Shown: positions 48,101-50,494 of the stretch, piece by piece
Position numbering within the stretch: the stretch's first letter is position 1
Layout of the letters: each line of letters begins with the position of its first letter
Assembly: GCA_963576725.1 (NCBI GenBank)
Contig: OY755243.1
Location: 76,220,106-76,284,105, forward strand
Reading direction: 5' to 3'
Source: Azorinus chamasolen
Lineage: Eukaryota > Mollusca > Bivalvia > Cardiida > Solecurtidae
DNA length: 64,000 nt
Made by a program: the position numbers and the translations under genes
The notes under the pieces: generated by a model
The model's database searches: none
What the model was told of the DNA's origin: nothing
The model's input: only the letters and a program-made list of their open reading frames with translations

Positions 48101-50183
48101 ACTCATTAAAGAAATTAAGAAATATTTATCACCTGTTGGCAGAAACACCAACATTAAGGAGATAGACATTGTGCAATATTTATCCTTTATAGTATAAGGA
48201 CTGGTTTGTAAAGTTGAATAAGTCAACTCTACACCGTTTTCATAATCTTAACCCTTTGCCTGCTTAGCGCGACCTACATTTGCATTTGCAAACAGCTTGA
48301 ATCCAGAACAGACTCTGAGTAACTCCGCGTCTCATTAAGATTCAAGCTGTTTGACACTCTGTCAATAGTCTTACAAAAGCTCGAACGAATTGGAAGCTAG
48401 TGAAAACTGTGACAGATCAGAGTTTAAGTAGACTTCAAATTCATTTTCAAACCTAAAGGTTAACCCATTCCCGCATATAGACGCCTTTTGACATTTCTGT
48501 AAAAGTCACTTTGTGAAACCATTGTGATAAATAGAGCATTTGCTCCATAGGAAAAATCACAATGGTTTCAACACAAAACAATTCTAAAATATTCCTTTTC
48601 AGTAGTTAATGCTCATTTTCGGTAGATTTGTTCAAAAAGGTTGAATCTAAAAATAGCCTATACGGGAATGGGTTAAATGAAACTAAATGAGTAGCAGTAG
48701 TGCAGACCCTGATCAGACTGTTCTAGAAAGATCTTGAAACAAAATTTGTATGACAGTCTATCAACACAGAAGTCTATCAACACTTGGAAGTCTTATCAAC
48801 ATGAAAGTCTATTAATCCTTTTGGCGCCAAATATATATAACTGTCGTCTGCAATCCAATTTTGTTATATCATTCGTACAATAAGGAAATGAGACAAATAA
48901 ATACAAATTTCAAAGCAATAAAGCACAGATATAGAAATAGAGAATGAGACAAAAAGTGAAGTCCCTGATCAGACACAACCTTGAAAAGGCGGCGTCTGAT
49001 CTGGACCTGCACTATTGGTCATGGTGCATTTATGCGCCATTGGTGGTGAAAGCGTTAACAAGCATGATAAGATTTCGCGAGACTGTGGCTCTGACGTTGA
49101 TGAGTAATCCTGTAAAGCTTGTCATAATTATGTGACTAGCACCTATGTTATGGCAATGCTTTAACACTTCACTGTATCAAAAAGACATTTAAATGTACTA
49201 AGTACATCATGATTATCAATTTGATTATTTTTTATAATGACACATGGACACAGGGAATTTGAGCCATGATGGAAATTGCATAAACCCATATTTATGATAT
49301 ATAAGTAAAAAGAGCAGAACTTGGTCAGATGGCTCATGCAGGAGCCATCGGATGTGGGTCCACACTTTTTGCAAAAGCGTAAATAAGTGCATAGCTACAA
49401 ATAATATACATAATTCTTTTACAGGAAGACAAGTAATGAAGTTTTGAAGATGTTATAACTCCACATAAGGAAAGTAATTCATATGTAAATTTTATTCATT
49501 ATAGGATGAAGTAGGCCTGTTTTGAATAGTTAACAATTTGACTACAGACCTTGATGCATATTTCTAAAACTTGTTTGAGTTAAATTTGACTTATATTGAA
49601 ACATTTTTACCTTGTTGTATCGGAAATAGTTTTCCTGCAAATCCTTTCTGACAGGGCACATTCAGATATCCAACCTGAAATAGGCAAGTAATTAAGAAAT
49701 TCAAGAGTGTTTTAAAGAACAAGAGTCACCTACTGAGAGAAATATAAGAAGAAACATGAGAATAACTCTAAATGTAATTATGCAAAAGTTATGAACCATA
49801 TCATGTGTCTGTTTTTCAAAAAGCAGCAAGCTGCTCTTTTAATTGTTTGTTGTTGGCTTTTACTTCAGTGAAAGCTTTGCTAGTGCCTTGATGAAAAAGG
49901 CCACCTATTCAATTAATCTAATTAATATACATGACGTCATTATTTCTTACATGAATATTCATGGAGGAAAGGATTAACTGACAGCTTTGTTATCTACATC
50001 AAAGGCAGAGAAAATGAACAACAGAAAATGACAAGAGACATGTGAGAGATGAGGACAGAAAGAATGTTAATATCAGCATTAAATATAACTAACTGGTTTA
50101 TCACTGTCTTGATCATCATCTGTTTCATCACCATAGTCACTGAATTCCAAGGCTTGTGTAGCCTCAACAAAGCTGTCATCCAT
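83..50183 (-). CDS. MDC1: MDC1-like mediator of DNA-damage checkpoint, 31 coding exons
   Basis: Predicted nuclear scaffold that reads phosphorylated H2A at DNA breaks through its BRCT pair and recruits partners through FHA and phospho-TQ motifs (known for vertebrate MDC1). Exons in transcript order: 50183-50094, 49674-49611, 48078-48026, 44887-44795, 43467-43375, 42622-42434, 41223-41157, 40787-40740, 39841-39743, 39141-39052, 38230-38152, 37360-37258, 36103-35999, 33986-33888, 30448-30368, 29053-28898, 27841-27173, 26216-24950, 23800-23688, 22349-22182, 21112-21070, 19474-18309, 16485-16411, 16062-15988, 15245-15114, 14519-14451, 9468-9369, 6156-6001, 2815-2790, 1643-1427, 180-83. All junctions are AG/GT with matching phase; the sum is 5883 nt, 1960 residues, near the ~2,090 of human MDC1. 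FHA is at about 46-131, TQ motifs at 190-1160, BRCTs at about 1728-1929. Least certain: donors of exons 16, 21 and 30, and the last exon. There is no RNA support. Confidence 0.88.
341..1010 (+). repeat. MITE-B copy expanded by an internal ~31-bp minisatellite
   Basis: The left end CCTTTACTCCATAAATATTC, the hairpin GCAAACAGAGTAGACCC/GGAGCCGTCTGATCTG and the right end TTTATGGAGTAA mark a MITE-B. Between them (about 440-905) a 29-32-bp unit containing TAGTAGAAACTGTAGAATCA is repeated about 15 times; MITE-B normally has this segment once. The open frame across it is an artefact. Confidence 0.8.
1210..1437 (-). mobile_element. MITE-B touching MDC1 exon 30
   Basis: TTACACCCTTTACCCCATTA at the left and ATAAAGGG-TTAA at 1430-1441 on the right, with the usual central hairpin (1251-1316). 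The right end lies inside exon 30: on the minus strand the last 11 exon bases and the GTAAGA donor belong to the element. Confidence 0.75.
1764..2215. mobile_element. MITE-B remnant followed by a MITE-C/MITE-A chimera
   Basis: 1764-1981 is a degraded MITE-B (ACCTTTACTCCATAAATACA...TAAAGGG-TTAA). From 1986 a MITE-C left half with the GATAAATAGAGCATTTGCTC hairpin runs straight into a MITE-A type hairpin near 2118-2175. The segment lies in the intron between exons 29 and 30. Confidence 0.6.
2829..5063 (+). mobile_element. AACAAGAG-type tandem-repeat element, copy 1 (pearl/Helentron-like)
   Basis: Starts AACAAGAG followed by a short hairpin (GTCGTCACGGGTGAC), has a unique lead containing ATGCCCCCAAAG, then about ten diverged ~170-bp units (ATGGTACGCGACACTCCGCC, GGTCAAAGGTCAAGGTCA), a CACACCCACC microsatellite at about 4930-5014, and ends CTTTGGGGGCATAAAA. 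Copy 2 lies at 30864-32664. The 250-codon antisense frames follow the repeat unit and are not genes. Confidence 0.82.
5090..5800. repeat. Mixed MITE fragments
   Basis: A MITE-E fragment (GATATCTCGAACTTCTGGAT) near 5415-5440 and a MITE-B-like right end near 5720-5810 (ACAGTTTCTG, AATAAATATTCATAATGTCA). Nothing coding is visible. Confidence 0.45.
5810..5956 (+). mobile_element. MITE-D
   Basis: Ends AGAGCTACAGATAA and CTAATCTGGACCTCTG, with the hairpin CCAAACCCTATACTGTGACA/CACAGTATAGGGTTTGG at the centre. Confidence 0.7.
6223..6439 (+). mobile_element. MITE-B flanked by TTAA
   Basis: TTAA at 6219-6222 and 6440-6443 flank CCCTTTATATAATGAACATT...ATCAAAGGGG; the diverged central hairpin is at about 6360-6420. 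It lies in the intron just upstream of exon 28. Confidence 0.75.
6618..7200 (+). repeat. Two AACAAGAG-type element fragments
   Basis: 6618-6785 starts AACAAGAGCACCACAAGCAG and has the ACGACGACAACAACGACAAC simple run. 6879-7200 starts AACAAGAGGGCCAGAATGGC with about two units containing CCCTGGGGCGGG. Both are 5' parts of pearl-like elements. Confidence 0.6.
7250..7483 (-). mobile_element. MITE-A with TTAA on both sides
   Basis: TTAA 7246-7249 and 7484-7487. Left end CCCTTCCACTGTTCTATG, hairpin 7381-7448, right end TTTATATGAGGGAAAGGG. A partial hairpin copy follows at about 7560-7671. Confidence 0.8.
7758..7818. repeat. Perfect 27-bp-stem hairpin
   Basis: TTGGATTCTGATCTGACGCA... is repeated inverted around a 7-nt loop with no mismatches visible. 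Probably the core of another short element; flanks not recognised. Confidence 0.6.
8200..9360 (+). repeat. Truncated pearl-like element (3' part) and MITE hairpin
   Basis: 8395-8812 has units with CACCCCTAGGGCGGGGCCAA and ends with ACGACGGACGACGAACGACG and the terminal hairpin AGCTCACCCTGAGCACTTTG/TGAGCTA. A MITE-A hairpin is at about 9093-9163. Otherwise AT-rich intron. Confidence 0.6.
9955..12920 (+). mobile_element. Pearl-like element with about 15 copies of a ~155-bp unit
   Basis: Begins AACAAGAGGGCCATGAGGCC, then ~155-bp units each with GCCCTTGGGCGGGGCCATTT and GTAGAGGACCATAAGATCAT from about 10140 to 12500. Then come unique sequence, a GACGGACAGACAGACGGAC run (about 12815-12860) and the terminal hairpin GCTCACCTTGAGCACTTTGT/GGTGAGCTA. 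No coding capacity. It lies in the intron between BRCT exons 26 and 27. Confidence 0.85.
13150..13886. mobile_element. MITE-B cluster
   Basis: A diverged hairpin near 13165-13235, a MITE-B at 13310-13533 (AAACCTTTACGCCATAATTA ... TATTCATGGAGTACAGGG) and another remnant at about 13670-13886 ending CCCCGTAAAGGGTTAA. Confidence 0.6.
13955..14420 (+). mobile_element. MITE-C with a MITE-A inserted at 14138-14379
   Basis: MITE-C ends CCATTCCCTCACGTTGATAC and CTATGAGGTAATGGG are flanked by TTAA (13951-13954, 14421-14424). The inner MITE-A is flanked by TTAA at 14134-14137 and 14380-14383; removing it restores the MITE-C GATTTATT...GAGGTTGGGTC segment. So MITE-A jumped after MITE-C and duplicated TTAA. 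Confidence 0.85.
14722..14766 (+). repeat. (AAG)15 microsatellite
   Basis: Uninterrupted AAG/AGA run in the intron between exons 25 and 26; it explains the poly-serine antisense frame. Confidence 0.9.
14821..15562. mobile_element. Two MITE-B copies around exon 25
   Basis: 14821-15040 (ACCTTTTACTCCATGAATAT ... GGAGCACAGGG) and 15333-15562 (CAACCCTAAACTCCATGAAT ... TATGGAGAAAAGGG-TTAA). Exon 25 (15114-15245) sits between them, intact. Confidence 0.7.
15707..15959 (-). mobile_element. MITE-A upstream of the duplicated exon pair
   Basis: CTCTTTCCCTGTTCTATATT at the left, hairpin at about 15855-15920, GAAGGAAAGGGTTA at the right. The left TTAA is altered (GGTAAACTC). Confidence 0.7.
15988..16062 (-). 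CDS. MDC1: MDC1-like exon 24 (duplicate of exon 23)
   Basis: 25 codons, phase 0-0: [20 protein letters not shown] then SNSKR, donor GTAAGT. Paralogue of exon 23, 349 nt downstream in the transcript. Both can be skipped without changing frame. The AATPQS segment just precedes the BRCT region. Confidence 0.82.
16195..16400 (-). repeat. Degraded MITE-B between exons 23 and 24
   Basis: TTAACCCCTTACCATGCAGA, a decayed hairpin with ACGGCTCCTACAAGAG, and ATTCTACAGTTTCTGCAAAA; the right terminus is lost. It lies between the duplicated exons. Confidence 0.55.
16411..16485 (-). CDS. MDC1: MDC1-like exon 23 (duplicate of exon 24)
   Basis: 25 codons, phase 0-0: [20 protein letters not shown] then SKSKR, donor GTGAGT. 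It is the same length and phase as exon 24 and about two-thirds identical in protein; the acceptor flank (TTTTTCTGTTTAAAG) is identical, so the two arose by tandem duplication of an exon with its flanks. Basic TPQSxSKR linker. Confidence 0.82.
16595..16904 (+). mobile_element. MITE-E with TA flanks (pogo/Tigger-like ends)
   Basis: CAGTTGAACCTCAATATCTC ... TTGTTCAACTG, TA at 16593-16594 and 16905-16906. The central 27-bp-arm hairpin is built on ATGCAGGTCTAAAGTAATG with apex AGCTACTGTAGGAGCT. Ends and TA duplication suggest pogo/Tc1-mariner mobilisation (inference). Confidence 0.75.
16993..17309 (+). mobile_element. Second MITE-E copy
   Basis: ACTTGAACTTAGATATCTCG ... AAAGTTCAACTG with TA on the right. 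It is about as long as the copy 90 bp upstream, with the same hairpin (apex AGTTCCTGTAAGAGCT). Confidence 0.72.
17400..17690. repeat. MITE-A/B and MITE-C fragments
   Basis: 17400-17610 starts TTAACCCTTTCCCTCCTATA with a MITE-A type hairpin. 17634-17690 is a MITE-C left end (CATTCCCTCCTACTGACGCC) broken off where the 35/36-bp array begins. Confidence 0.6.
17691..18308 (-). repeat. 35/36-bp minisatellite at the 3' edge of MDC1 exon 22, carrying repeated splice donors
   Basis: On the minus strand the 36-bp unit reads GTAAGTAACACAGCAGATAA then TGAAAATGTTGATAGT. In exon 22's frame it would encode [12 protein letters not shown], and each unit begins with a GTAAGT donor. About ten GTAAGT copies can be seen between 17810 and 18308. 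Farther copies are 35 bp with the donor decayed (GTCAGT). A ~147-bp higher-order block (17812-17955, 17955-18080) is duplicated. Confidence 0.82.
18309..19474 (-). CDS. MDC1: MDC1-like exon 22, SRGRK repeat linker
   Basis: 1166 nt, residues about 1257-1645. Built from repeats: two ~60-residue copies beginning [20 protein letters not shown], about three copies of a ~20-residue unit containing [11 protein letters not shown], and many SRGRK/SKK basic patches alternating with EE-rich stretches. Likely an unstructured basic linker; the vertebrate protein has a Pro-Ser-Thr repeat region at the equivalent place (positional inference). The donor is AGT|GTAAGT at 18308, where a 36-bp tandem array carrying copies of the same donor begins. 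Antisense open frames (for example 19096-19491) are shadows. Confidence 0.82.
19548..19789 (-). mobile_element. MITE-A/B hybrid flanked by TTAA
   Basis: TTAA 19544-19547 and 19790-19793. Left end CCCATTTCCTTCATATAAAC (A-like), right end ATATTCATGGAGGAAAGGG (B-like), near-perfect hairpin with apex GGCTCCTACAGGAGCC. Confidence 0.8.
19908..20132 (-). mobile_element. MITE-B flanked by TTAA
   Basis: TTAA 19904-19907 and 20133-20136; ends CTTTTACTCCATAAATATGC and ATATTCATGGAGTAAAGGG. The hairpin apex is deleted here. A separate decayed hairpin lies at about 19805-19875. Confidence 0.75.
20291..20441 (+). mobile_element. MITE-A deletion derivative without hairpin
   Basis: Both ends present (CCCTTTCCTTCATATAAACA and AGAACAGGGAAAGGG), but from AACAGAGTAGAC the sequence skips directly to TTTCTAAAATGGCTACAATG: the palindrome has been lost cleanly. 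Confidence 0.75.
20446..20850 (+). mobile_element. MITE-B interrupted by MITE-D
   Basis: MITE-B left part (ACTTTACTCCATGTATTTAA...TTATGGCACA), then MITE-D at about 20526-20712 (CAGAGGTCCAGATAAGATGC, hairpin CTATACTGTGACCACTCTTT), then the MITE-B right part with its hairpin (20760-20840). Confidence 0.65.
21070..21112 (-). CDS. MDC1: MDC1-like exon 21 (small)
   Basis: 43 nt encoding [14 protein letters not shown] plus 1 nt, with a GTAAAA donor. An alternative donor about 36 nt further downstream would add a [14 protein letters not shown] stretch in frame (same phase), so this exon may be longer or alternatively spliced. Phase agrees with exon 22 in either case. Confidence 0.62.
21143..21708. 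mobile_element. Three abutting MITEs
   Basis: A MITE-B left half (21143-21288), a MITE-A/B hybrid (about 21292-21532, hairpin apex GGCTCCTATAGGAGCC) and a third B-type copy from 21537 with its hairpin left arm deleted, joined at TTAACCC sequences. Confidence 0.65.
21710..21950 (+). repeat. ~40-bp minisatellite, six units
   Basis: Units with TGTGTATATGAAAGCTATGT and AGTCTCAGAGTCGTAGATAC, in the intron between exons 20 and 21. Confidence 0.85.
22182..22349 (-). CDS. MDC1: MDC1-like exon 20
   Basis: 56 codons, phase 0-0: acidic start [12 protein letters not shown], a proline-rich segment ([13 protein letters not shown]), then a strongly basic [16 protein letters not shown]. Acceptor TACCTGCAG and donor GTTTGTG. 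Likely a linker with a nuclear-localisation-like basic patch; no domain recognised. Confidence 0.78.
22394..23440. mobile_element. MITE-C split by a tandem-repeat element (about 22440-23286)
   Basis: MITE-C left part (CCATTCCCTCAAAGGCTATT to CCTCTTTGAA), then units containing GTGACCTAGTTTTT and CATTCTGACCAAGTTTCATG, a GACAGACAGACAGACCGACC run and the terminal hairpin ATACCCCC...GGGGTATAAAA; MITE-C then resumes with ATCTACCAAAAAGG and its hairpin (23342-23411). Confidence 0.75.
23450..23648 (+). mobile_element. Truncated MITE-A
   Basis: Hairpin and right half (AAAATGGCTACAATGTTCCA...GGAACAGAGAAAGGGTTAA) fused to the end of the preceding MITE-C; left terminus missing. Confidence 0.7.
23688..23800 (-). 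CDS. MDC1: MDC1-like exon 19 with TQRY
   Basis: 37 codons plus 2 nt: [23 protein letters not shown] and then [13 protein letters not shown]. It carries the last TQ-x-aromatic motif (TQRY) and an acidic DDSDTEE site of CK2/NBS1-docking type. Acceptor TTTAG, donor GTATGC, phase 2 in and 0 out. The intron downstream contains the MITE-C that was interrupted by the 22.4-23.3 kb element. Confidence 0.8.
23828..24314 (+). mobile_element. MITE-A and MITE-B abutting at one TTAA
   Basis: MITE-A 23828-24069 (TTAA 23824-23827) and MITE-B 24074-24314 (TTAA 24315-24318) share the TTAA at 24070-24073, so one inserted into the other's target duplication. Hairpin apices: AGCTCCTAGAGGAGCT and GGCTCTTACAAGAGTT. 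Confidence 0.8.
24377..24890 (+). repeat. MITE-D and a GGATCC-stem hairpin
   Basis: 24377-24564 is MITE-D (CCAAACCCTATGTTGTGACC...ATCTTATCTGGACCTCTG). A ~55-bp duplication lies at 24601-24690. 24828-24880 is a hairpin with GTTTGGATCCTGATAAGACG stems, a type seen also at 54820 and 62940. Confidence 0.6.
24950..26216 (-). CDS. MDC1: MDC1-like exon 18, repetitive TQ/basic linker
   Basis: 422 codons plus 1 nt, residues about 727-1148. It opens [11 protein letters not shown], has EEATQVFED, then repeats of the type EDATVAIS, and then two ~75-residue copies of a module starting VVEET[TR/TK]PKRGGRRG, passing VSN.SNE.VE.VEDVA and ending [11 protein letters not shown] or [11 protein letters not shown]. 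The modules mix basic [16 protein letters not shown] patches with acidic stretches, like the PST/SQ-rich linkers of MDC1 proteins. The frame stays open 8 nt past the GTATGT donor at 24949, then stops, supporting splicing there. A 239-codon antisense open frame is a shadow of the repeats. Confidence 0.85.
26340..27060. mobile_element. MITE-B remnants, one interrupted by MITE-D
   Basis: A decayed MITE-B near 26350-26660. From about 26710 a MITE-B internal part (AGAATCAGATCTATATTATT) is split by MITE-D (26754-26966, hairpin CCCTATGTTGTAACCACTCT) and resumes ATTTTATTCCATAAGCAAAT. Confidence 0.6.
27173..27841 (-). CDS. MDC1: MDC1-like exon 17, TQVF repeat block
   Basis: 223 codons, phase 0-0, residues about 504-726. 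Eight TQxF motifs (seven TQVF, one TQAF) occur at roughly 15-35-residue spacing in acidic contexts such as [18 protein letters not shown] and EEATQVFDS; degenerate TQVI, TQAC, TQIV and TQKV lie between them. The exon ends EEATQ and exon 18 begins VFDD, so the junction restores a ninth TQVF. In vertebrates, ATM-phosphorylated TQxF motifs of MDC1 are the docking sites for the RNF8 ubiquitin ligase, and there are only four. An antisense open frame here is a low-complexity shadow. Confidence 0.88.
27885..28352. mobile_element. Two MITE-A/B relatives between exons 16 and 17
   Basis: 27885-28127 (CCTTTTCTTCATATAAACGC...CAACAGGGAAAGAGTTAA) and about 28170-28352 (TTTTCAAGGGAATG, a hairpin with CGGCTCCTACAGAAGCC, ATGAAGGAAAGGGTTA). 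Confidence 0.65.
28688..28845 (+). mobile_element. MITE-D downstream of exon 16
   Basis: CAGAGCTACAGATAAGGGTG, a shortened hairpin CCAAACCCTATTCTGTGACT, ending TTATATCTTATATGGAGCTC about 50 bp from the exon 16 donor. Confidence 0.6.
28898..29053 (-). CDS. MDC1: MDC1-like exon 16, acidic
   Basis: 52 codons beginning [20 protein letters not shown], continuing acidic to ITDSEGQTV. The ESDTSEE run resembles an acidic SDT site for CK2. I chose the donor after GTG (GTACAT) because it keeps phase 0 with exon 17; an alternative GTCAAA donor 11 nt upstream would shift the frame. A MITE-D copy overlaps the downstream intron. Confidence 0.68.
29123..29527. mobile_element. MITE-A plus MITE-B-like remnant
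   Basis: MITE-A 29123-29359 with TTAA 29119-29122 and 29360-29363 (CCCTTTCCCTCATATAAACA, apex GGCTCCTAGAAGAGTC), directly followed by a remnant to about 29527 ending AGGCAAAGGGTTAA. Confidence 0.75.
29576..29779 (+). mobile_element. MITE-F with TA flanks
   Basis: CAGTAAAACCTCTCTATAAC ... ATAGAGAGGATTTACTG, TA at 29574-29575 and 29780-29781. A near-perfect hairpin on AGGTGAAAGTAAAACAGAAC with apex GCTCCTATAGGAGT. Pogo/Tigger-like ends (inference). Confidence 0.78.
29804..30046 (-). mobile_element. MITE-A flanked by TTAA
   Basis: TTAA 29800-29803 and 30047-30050; CCCTTTCCCTGTTCTATATT ... ATATGAGGGAAAGGG, hairpin apex GGCTCCTATAGGAGCC. A MITE-D core fragment lies at about 30237-30342, just before exon 15. 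Confidence 0.82.
30864..32664 (+). mobile_element. AACAAGAG-type tandem element, copy 2
   Basis: Nearly identical by eye to 2829-5063 over its length, but about 430 bp shorter because units are missing. Same start (AACAAGAGAGTCGTCACGGG), CACACCC microsatellite and end (AGCTTTGGGGGCATAAAA). It is nested inside the hAT-like element, so it inserted later. Confidence 0.85.
32947..33055 (-). pseudogene. Possible first coding exon of a hAT transposase (BED-finger start)
   Basis: Minus-strand ATG opens MSDAEAVNL, then [16 protein letters not shown], ending at a GTAAGA donor that would split a cysteine codon. F-x-F...NKPTC resembles the first half of a BED zinc finger, which starts many hAT transposases. 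No downstream transposase exons remain, so the element is not autonomous. Short and weakly supported. Confidence 0.4.
34053..34291 (+). mobile_element. MITE-B flanked by TTAA
   Basis: TTAA 34049-34052 and 34292-34295; CCCTTTACTCCATGAATACT ... TTTATGGAGTAAAAGG, hairpin apex GGCTCCTATAGGAGCC. Confidence 0.82.
34413..34647 (+). mobile_element. MITE-D with internal 27-bp repeat expansion
   Basis: CAGAGCTACAGATAAAGGTG ... CATCTTATCTGTACC. Between hairpin and right end, the unit AGCTATTGTTGAAAATGTTT (27 bp with AAATTTG) occurs four times (about 34521-34629), where MITE-D normally has one. Confidence 0.75.
34878..35200 (+). repeat. MITE-F and MITE-D fragment
   Basis: 34878-35047: AGTAAAACCTCTCTAAACCG ... 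AGAGAGGTTTTACTGTA with GAAAGCTCCTAGAGGAGCTG at the hairpin centre. 35100-35190: MITE-D left part ending within its hairpin. Confidence 0.65.
35681..35908 (+). mobile_element. MITE-A
   Basis: CCCTTTCCTTCATATAAATG ... ATAAACAGGGAAAGGG with TTAA at 35909-35912; the left TTAA is mutated to ATTA. Hairpin apex GGCTCCTATAGGAGCC. It lies just upstream of the exon 13 donor region. Confidence 0.75.
36225..36355. repeat. Palindromic element, type also at 56795
   Basis: GAGTCTGAGATCGTTCTCAA and TTTGATTGGTCAGATTTGAG arms form a long inverted repeat (GAACGAACTCAGACTC on the far side). The same arms recur at 56795-56890. Confidence 0.65.
36752..36828. mobile_element. Minimal MITE-B (about 75 bp)
   Basis: Two MITE-B right termini face each other (CCTTTTACTCCATAAATATG and ATATTTATGGAGTAAAAGG) with only about 40 bp between; hairpin and left half absent. 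A similar miniature is at 39199-39270. Confidence 0.7.
36900..37210 (-). repeat. SINE-like fragment followed by MITE-B right part
   Basis: 36900-37040 shares a core with 40470-40655 (AGCTAATTACAGGTG, GAGGTTCTTCTGTGCACAGA, CATCCAGGTAGAGCCACC). From 37050 the MITE-B segment (GGTCTGCTCTGTTTGCTTAT ... ATGAAGTAAAAGGG) follows. Confidence 0.5.
37677..38096 (+). mobile_element. MITE-A (right end lost) joined to MITE-D
   Basis: MITE-A from TTAA 37678 (CCTTTTCCTTCATATAAATA, hairpin, ATGAATATTCAGCAAATATT) stops at AATATAACA, where MITE-D begins (CAGAGCTACAGATGGTGCAT, hairpin CCCTATGTTGTGACATTCTT, ATCTTATCTGGACCTCTG). Confidence 0.7.
38870..39640. mobile_element. MITE cluster around exon 10
   Basis: A MITE-B right part at about 38930-38998; a miniature MITE-B at 39199-39270; MITE-C 39291-39502 (TTAA 39287-39290 and 39503-39506) with the strong hairpin ATAAATAGAGCATTTGCTCC and apex GCTCCTATAGGAGC; and a MITE-B remnant to about 39630. 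Confidence 0.7.
39866..40093 (+). mobile_element. MITE-B
   Basis: CGTTTACTCCATAAATATAC ... GTATTTATGGAGGAAAGGG-TTAA. The hairpin left arm is shortened (GAGCAGACGGCTCCTACAGG). Confidence 0.7.
40470..40655 (-). repeat. SINE-like element with tRNA-type B box
   Basis: On the minus strand it begins GGTTCAAATCCCGGCCTGGG, matching the B-box consensus of tRNA genes (plus-strand 40630-40649). Its core (TTTCTGTGCACAGAAC, CCACCAGGTAGAATGATTCA) is shared with 36900-37040. The A box is not clear, and a true tail was not seen. Confidence 0.5.
41280..41410 (+). repeat. MITE-B fragment with duplicated hairpin apex
   Basis: GTAGAAACTGTAGAATCAGA, then GACAGCTCCTATAGGAGTTA followed at once by a second GCTCCTATAGGAGC and the right arm TGTCTGATCTATGTC. 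Confidence 0.75.
41996..42222 (-). mobile_element. MITE-A/B relative
   Basis: GTTAACACATTTTCATGCAT, hairpin with GACTCCTATAGGAGCC, ending GAATATTGAACAGGTAAAGG. Confidence 0.65.
42434..42622 (-). CDS. MDC1: MDC1-like exon 6, acidic linker
   Basis: 63 codons after the FHA domain, phase 0-0, rich in E, D, S and T (for example [16 protein letters not shown]). It ends ...LQPTQ at a GTTGAT donor. Splicing to exon 7, which begins PFAN, creates TQPF: a phospho-TQxF motif split across an exon junction. Low complexity makes homology hard to judge, but acceptor, donor and phase fit the flanking exons exactly. Confidence 0.75.
42659..42911 (+). mobile_element. MITE-A
   Basis: TTAACCTGTTTCTTCATATA ... 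ATATAGAACAAGGAAAGTG-TTAA; the hairpin arms are diverged (CGGCTCCTGTAGAAGCC). Confidence 0.7.
42982..43245 (+). mobile_element. MITE-E
   Basis: CAGTGAAACCTCAATATCTT ... GATATCAAAACTCCACTG, TA on both sides. The hairpin right arm is partly deleted (GCATGTCTAAAGCATTACTT). Confidence 0.68.
43573..43990 (+). mobile_element. MITE-C inserted in MITE-C
   Basis: The outer MITE-C starts at TTAA 43569-43572 and is interrupted within ATGCTCCTTTT by an inner copy (43742-43933; TTAA 43738-43741 and 43934-43937). The outer copy then resumes with ATTCAAAGAGGTTGGGTCCA. Confidence 0.8.
44165..44575 (+). repeat. MITE-B left part joined to a tandem-element 3' end
   Basis: The MITE-B runs to its hairpin left arm (CAGACAGCTCCTACAGGATA). 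From about 44345 unrelated sequence follows, with GTGACGGACAGACAGATGGA, typical of the 3' part of the AACAAGAG-type elements. Confidence 0.55.
45065..45813. mobile_element. MITE-A, MITE-B and MITE-C in a row
   Basis: MITE-A 45065-45304 (TTAA 45061-45064 and 45305-45308), MITE-B about 45317-45554 (CATTACTCCATAAATACGCC ... ATGGAGTAAAGGG) and MITE-C 45591-45813 (TTAA 45587-45590; apex GCTCCTATAGGAGC), all recognisable end to end. Confidence 0.8.
46111..47810 (+). mobile_element. MITE-A interrupted by a tandem-repeat element at about 46255-47744
   Basis: The MITE-A left half ends at AAAATGGCTACA; its right half resumes ATTAACTATTTTGTCCATGA ... AACAGGGAAAGAG-TTAA (47811-47814). The insert has about eight ~150-bp units (GGGCAATAACTCCAATATTA, GCATGACACTTCCTCT, TTATCGTCCGGACAAAAAAG), a GACGGACAGACAGACAGACG run and the terminal hairpin ATGTCTCCCCC/GGGGGGAGACAT. 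Confidence 0.82.
47880..48671. repeat. Hairpin fragments and MITE-C next to exon 3
   Basis: A hairpin fragment at 47885-47965; after exon 3, a TTAACCCTTTGCCTGCTTAG element with GCTTGAATCC arms (48249-48459), then MITE-C 48464-48671 (TTAA 48460-48463 and 48672-48675) with a partly deleted hairpin. Confidence 0.65.
48700..49980. repeat. Repeat-poor intron with decayed elements
   Basis: A hairpin element at about 48809-49060 (GTCCCTGATCAGACACAACC), a decayed MITE-B at about 49160-49400 and a MITE-B right end at 49915-49978 flank exon 2. Nothing else is recognisable. Confidence 0.45.
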
Positions 50184-50190
50184 GTTTCCA
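50094..50190 (-). CDS. MDC1: MDC1-like exon 1 (start codon)
   Basis: The ATG is at 50183-50181 and encodes [14 protein letters not shown] followed by an acidic stretch ending SDKP, then a GTTAGT donor. Seven bases upstream is a clean acceptor (TTGACTTCAG at 50200-50191), so a non-coding 5' exon probably lies further upstream, past the inverted-repeat element at 50495-51192. The ATG is the first in the exon and opens an acidic N-terminus, as in MDC1 proteins. A TQ dipeptide already occurs here (ATQAL), but without an aromatic residue at +3. Confidence 0.8.
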
Positions 50191-50494
50191 CTGAAGTCAA
50201 CACAAAAGAAGTAAAGTAAATCATATATCCACTAAATTAATAGGTGCATGCAAAGACTAGTCTTTTTCGGACATTTTTATACAAATTCATTCATTTCATT
50301 AACAACAATCTGGGTGTCAAATAGTTTAGATTCTAATGAAACAAACTGTTTTAAGGAAAAAATAGCCGAACGTAAAGGCACAAGCTTTTGAGAAACTATT
50401 GACCAAGTGTCAAATAGCTTGGATCCTGATTAGACGCCGAATTACAACCTGGATCCAATTTGTTTGCATGGACACAGATTTATATATTATCCTA

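Larger units (their letters stand above)
43375..49674 (-). other. MDC1: FHA domain of the MDC1-like protein (exons 2-5)
   Basis: Exons 49674-49611, 48078-48026, 44887-44795 and 43467-43375 encode one forkhead-associated domain, residues about 31-131. Visible FHA hallmarks in order: [17 protein letters not shown] (the GR that contacts phosphothreonine), [10 protein letters not shown] (S-x-x-H), [12 protein letters not shown] (the loop before the last strands) and [17 protein letters not shown] (terminal strands). In vertebrate MDC1 this domain binds a phosphorylated TQ near the protein's own N-terminus to form dimers, and binds ATM/CHK2 ligands; the N-terminal ATQAL of exon 1 could be the equivalent ligand (inference). 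Introns between these exons hold MITEs and the 46.3-47.7 kb tandem element. Confidence 0.87.
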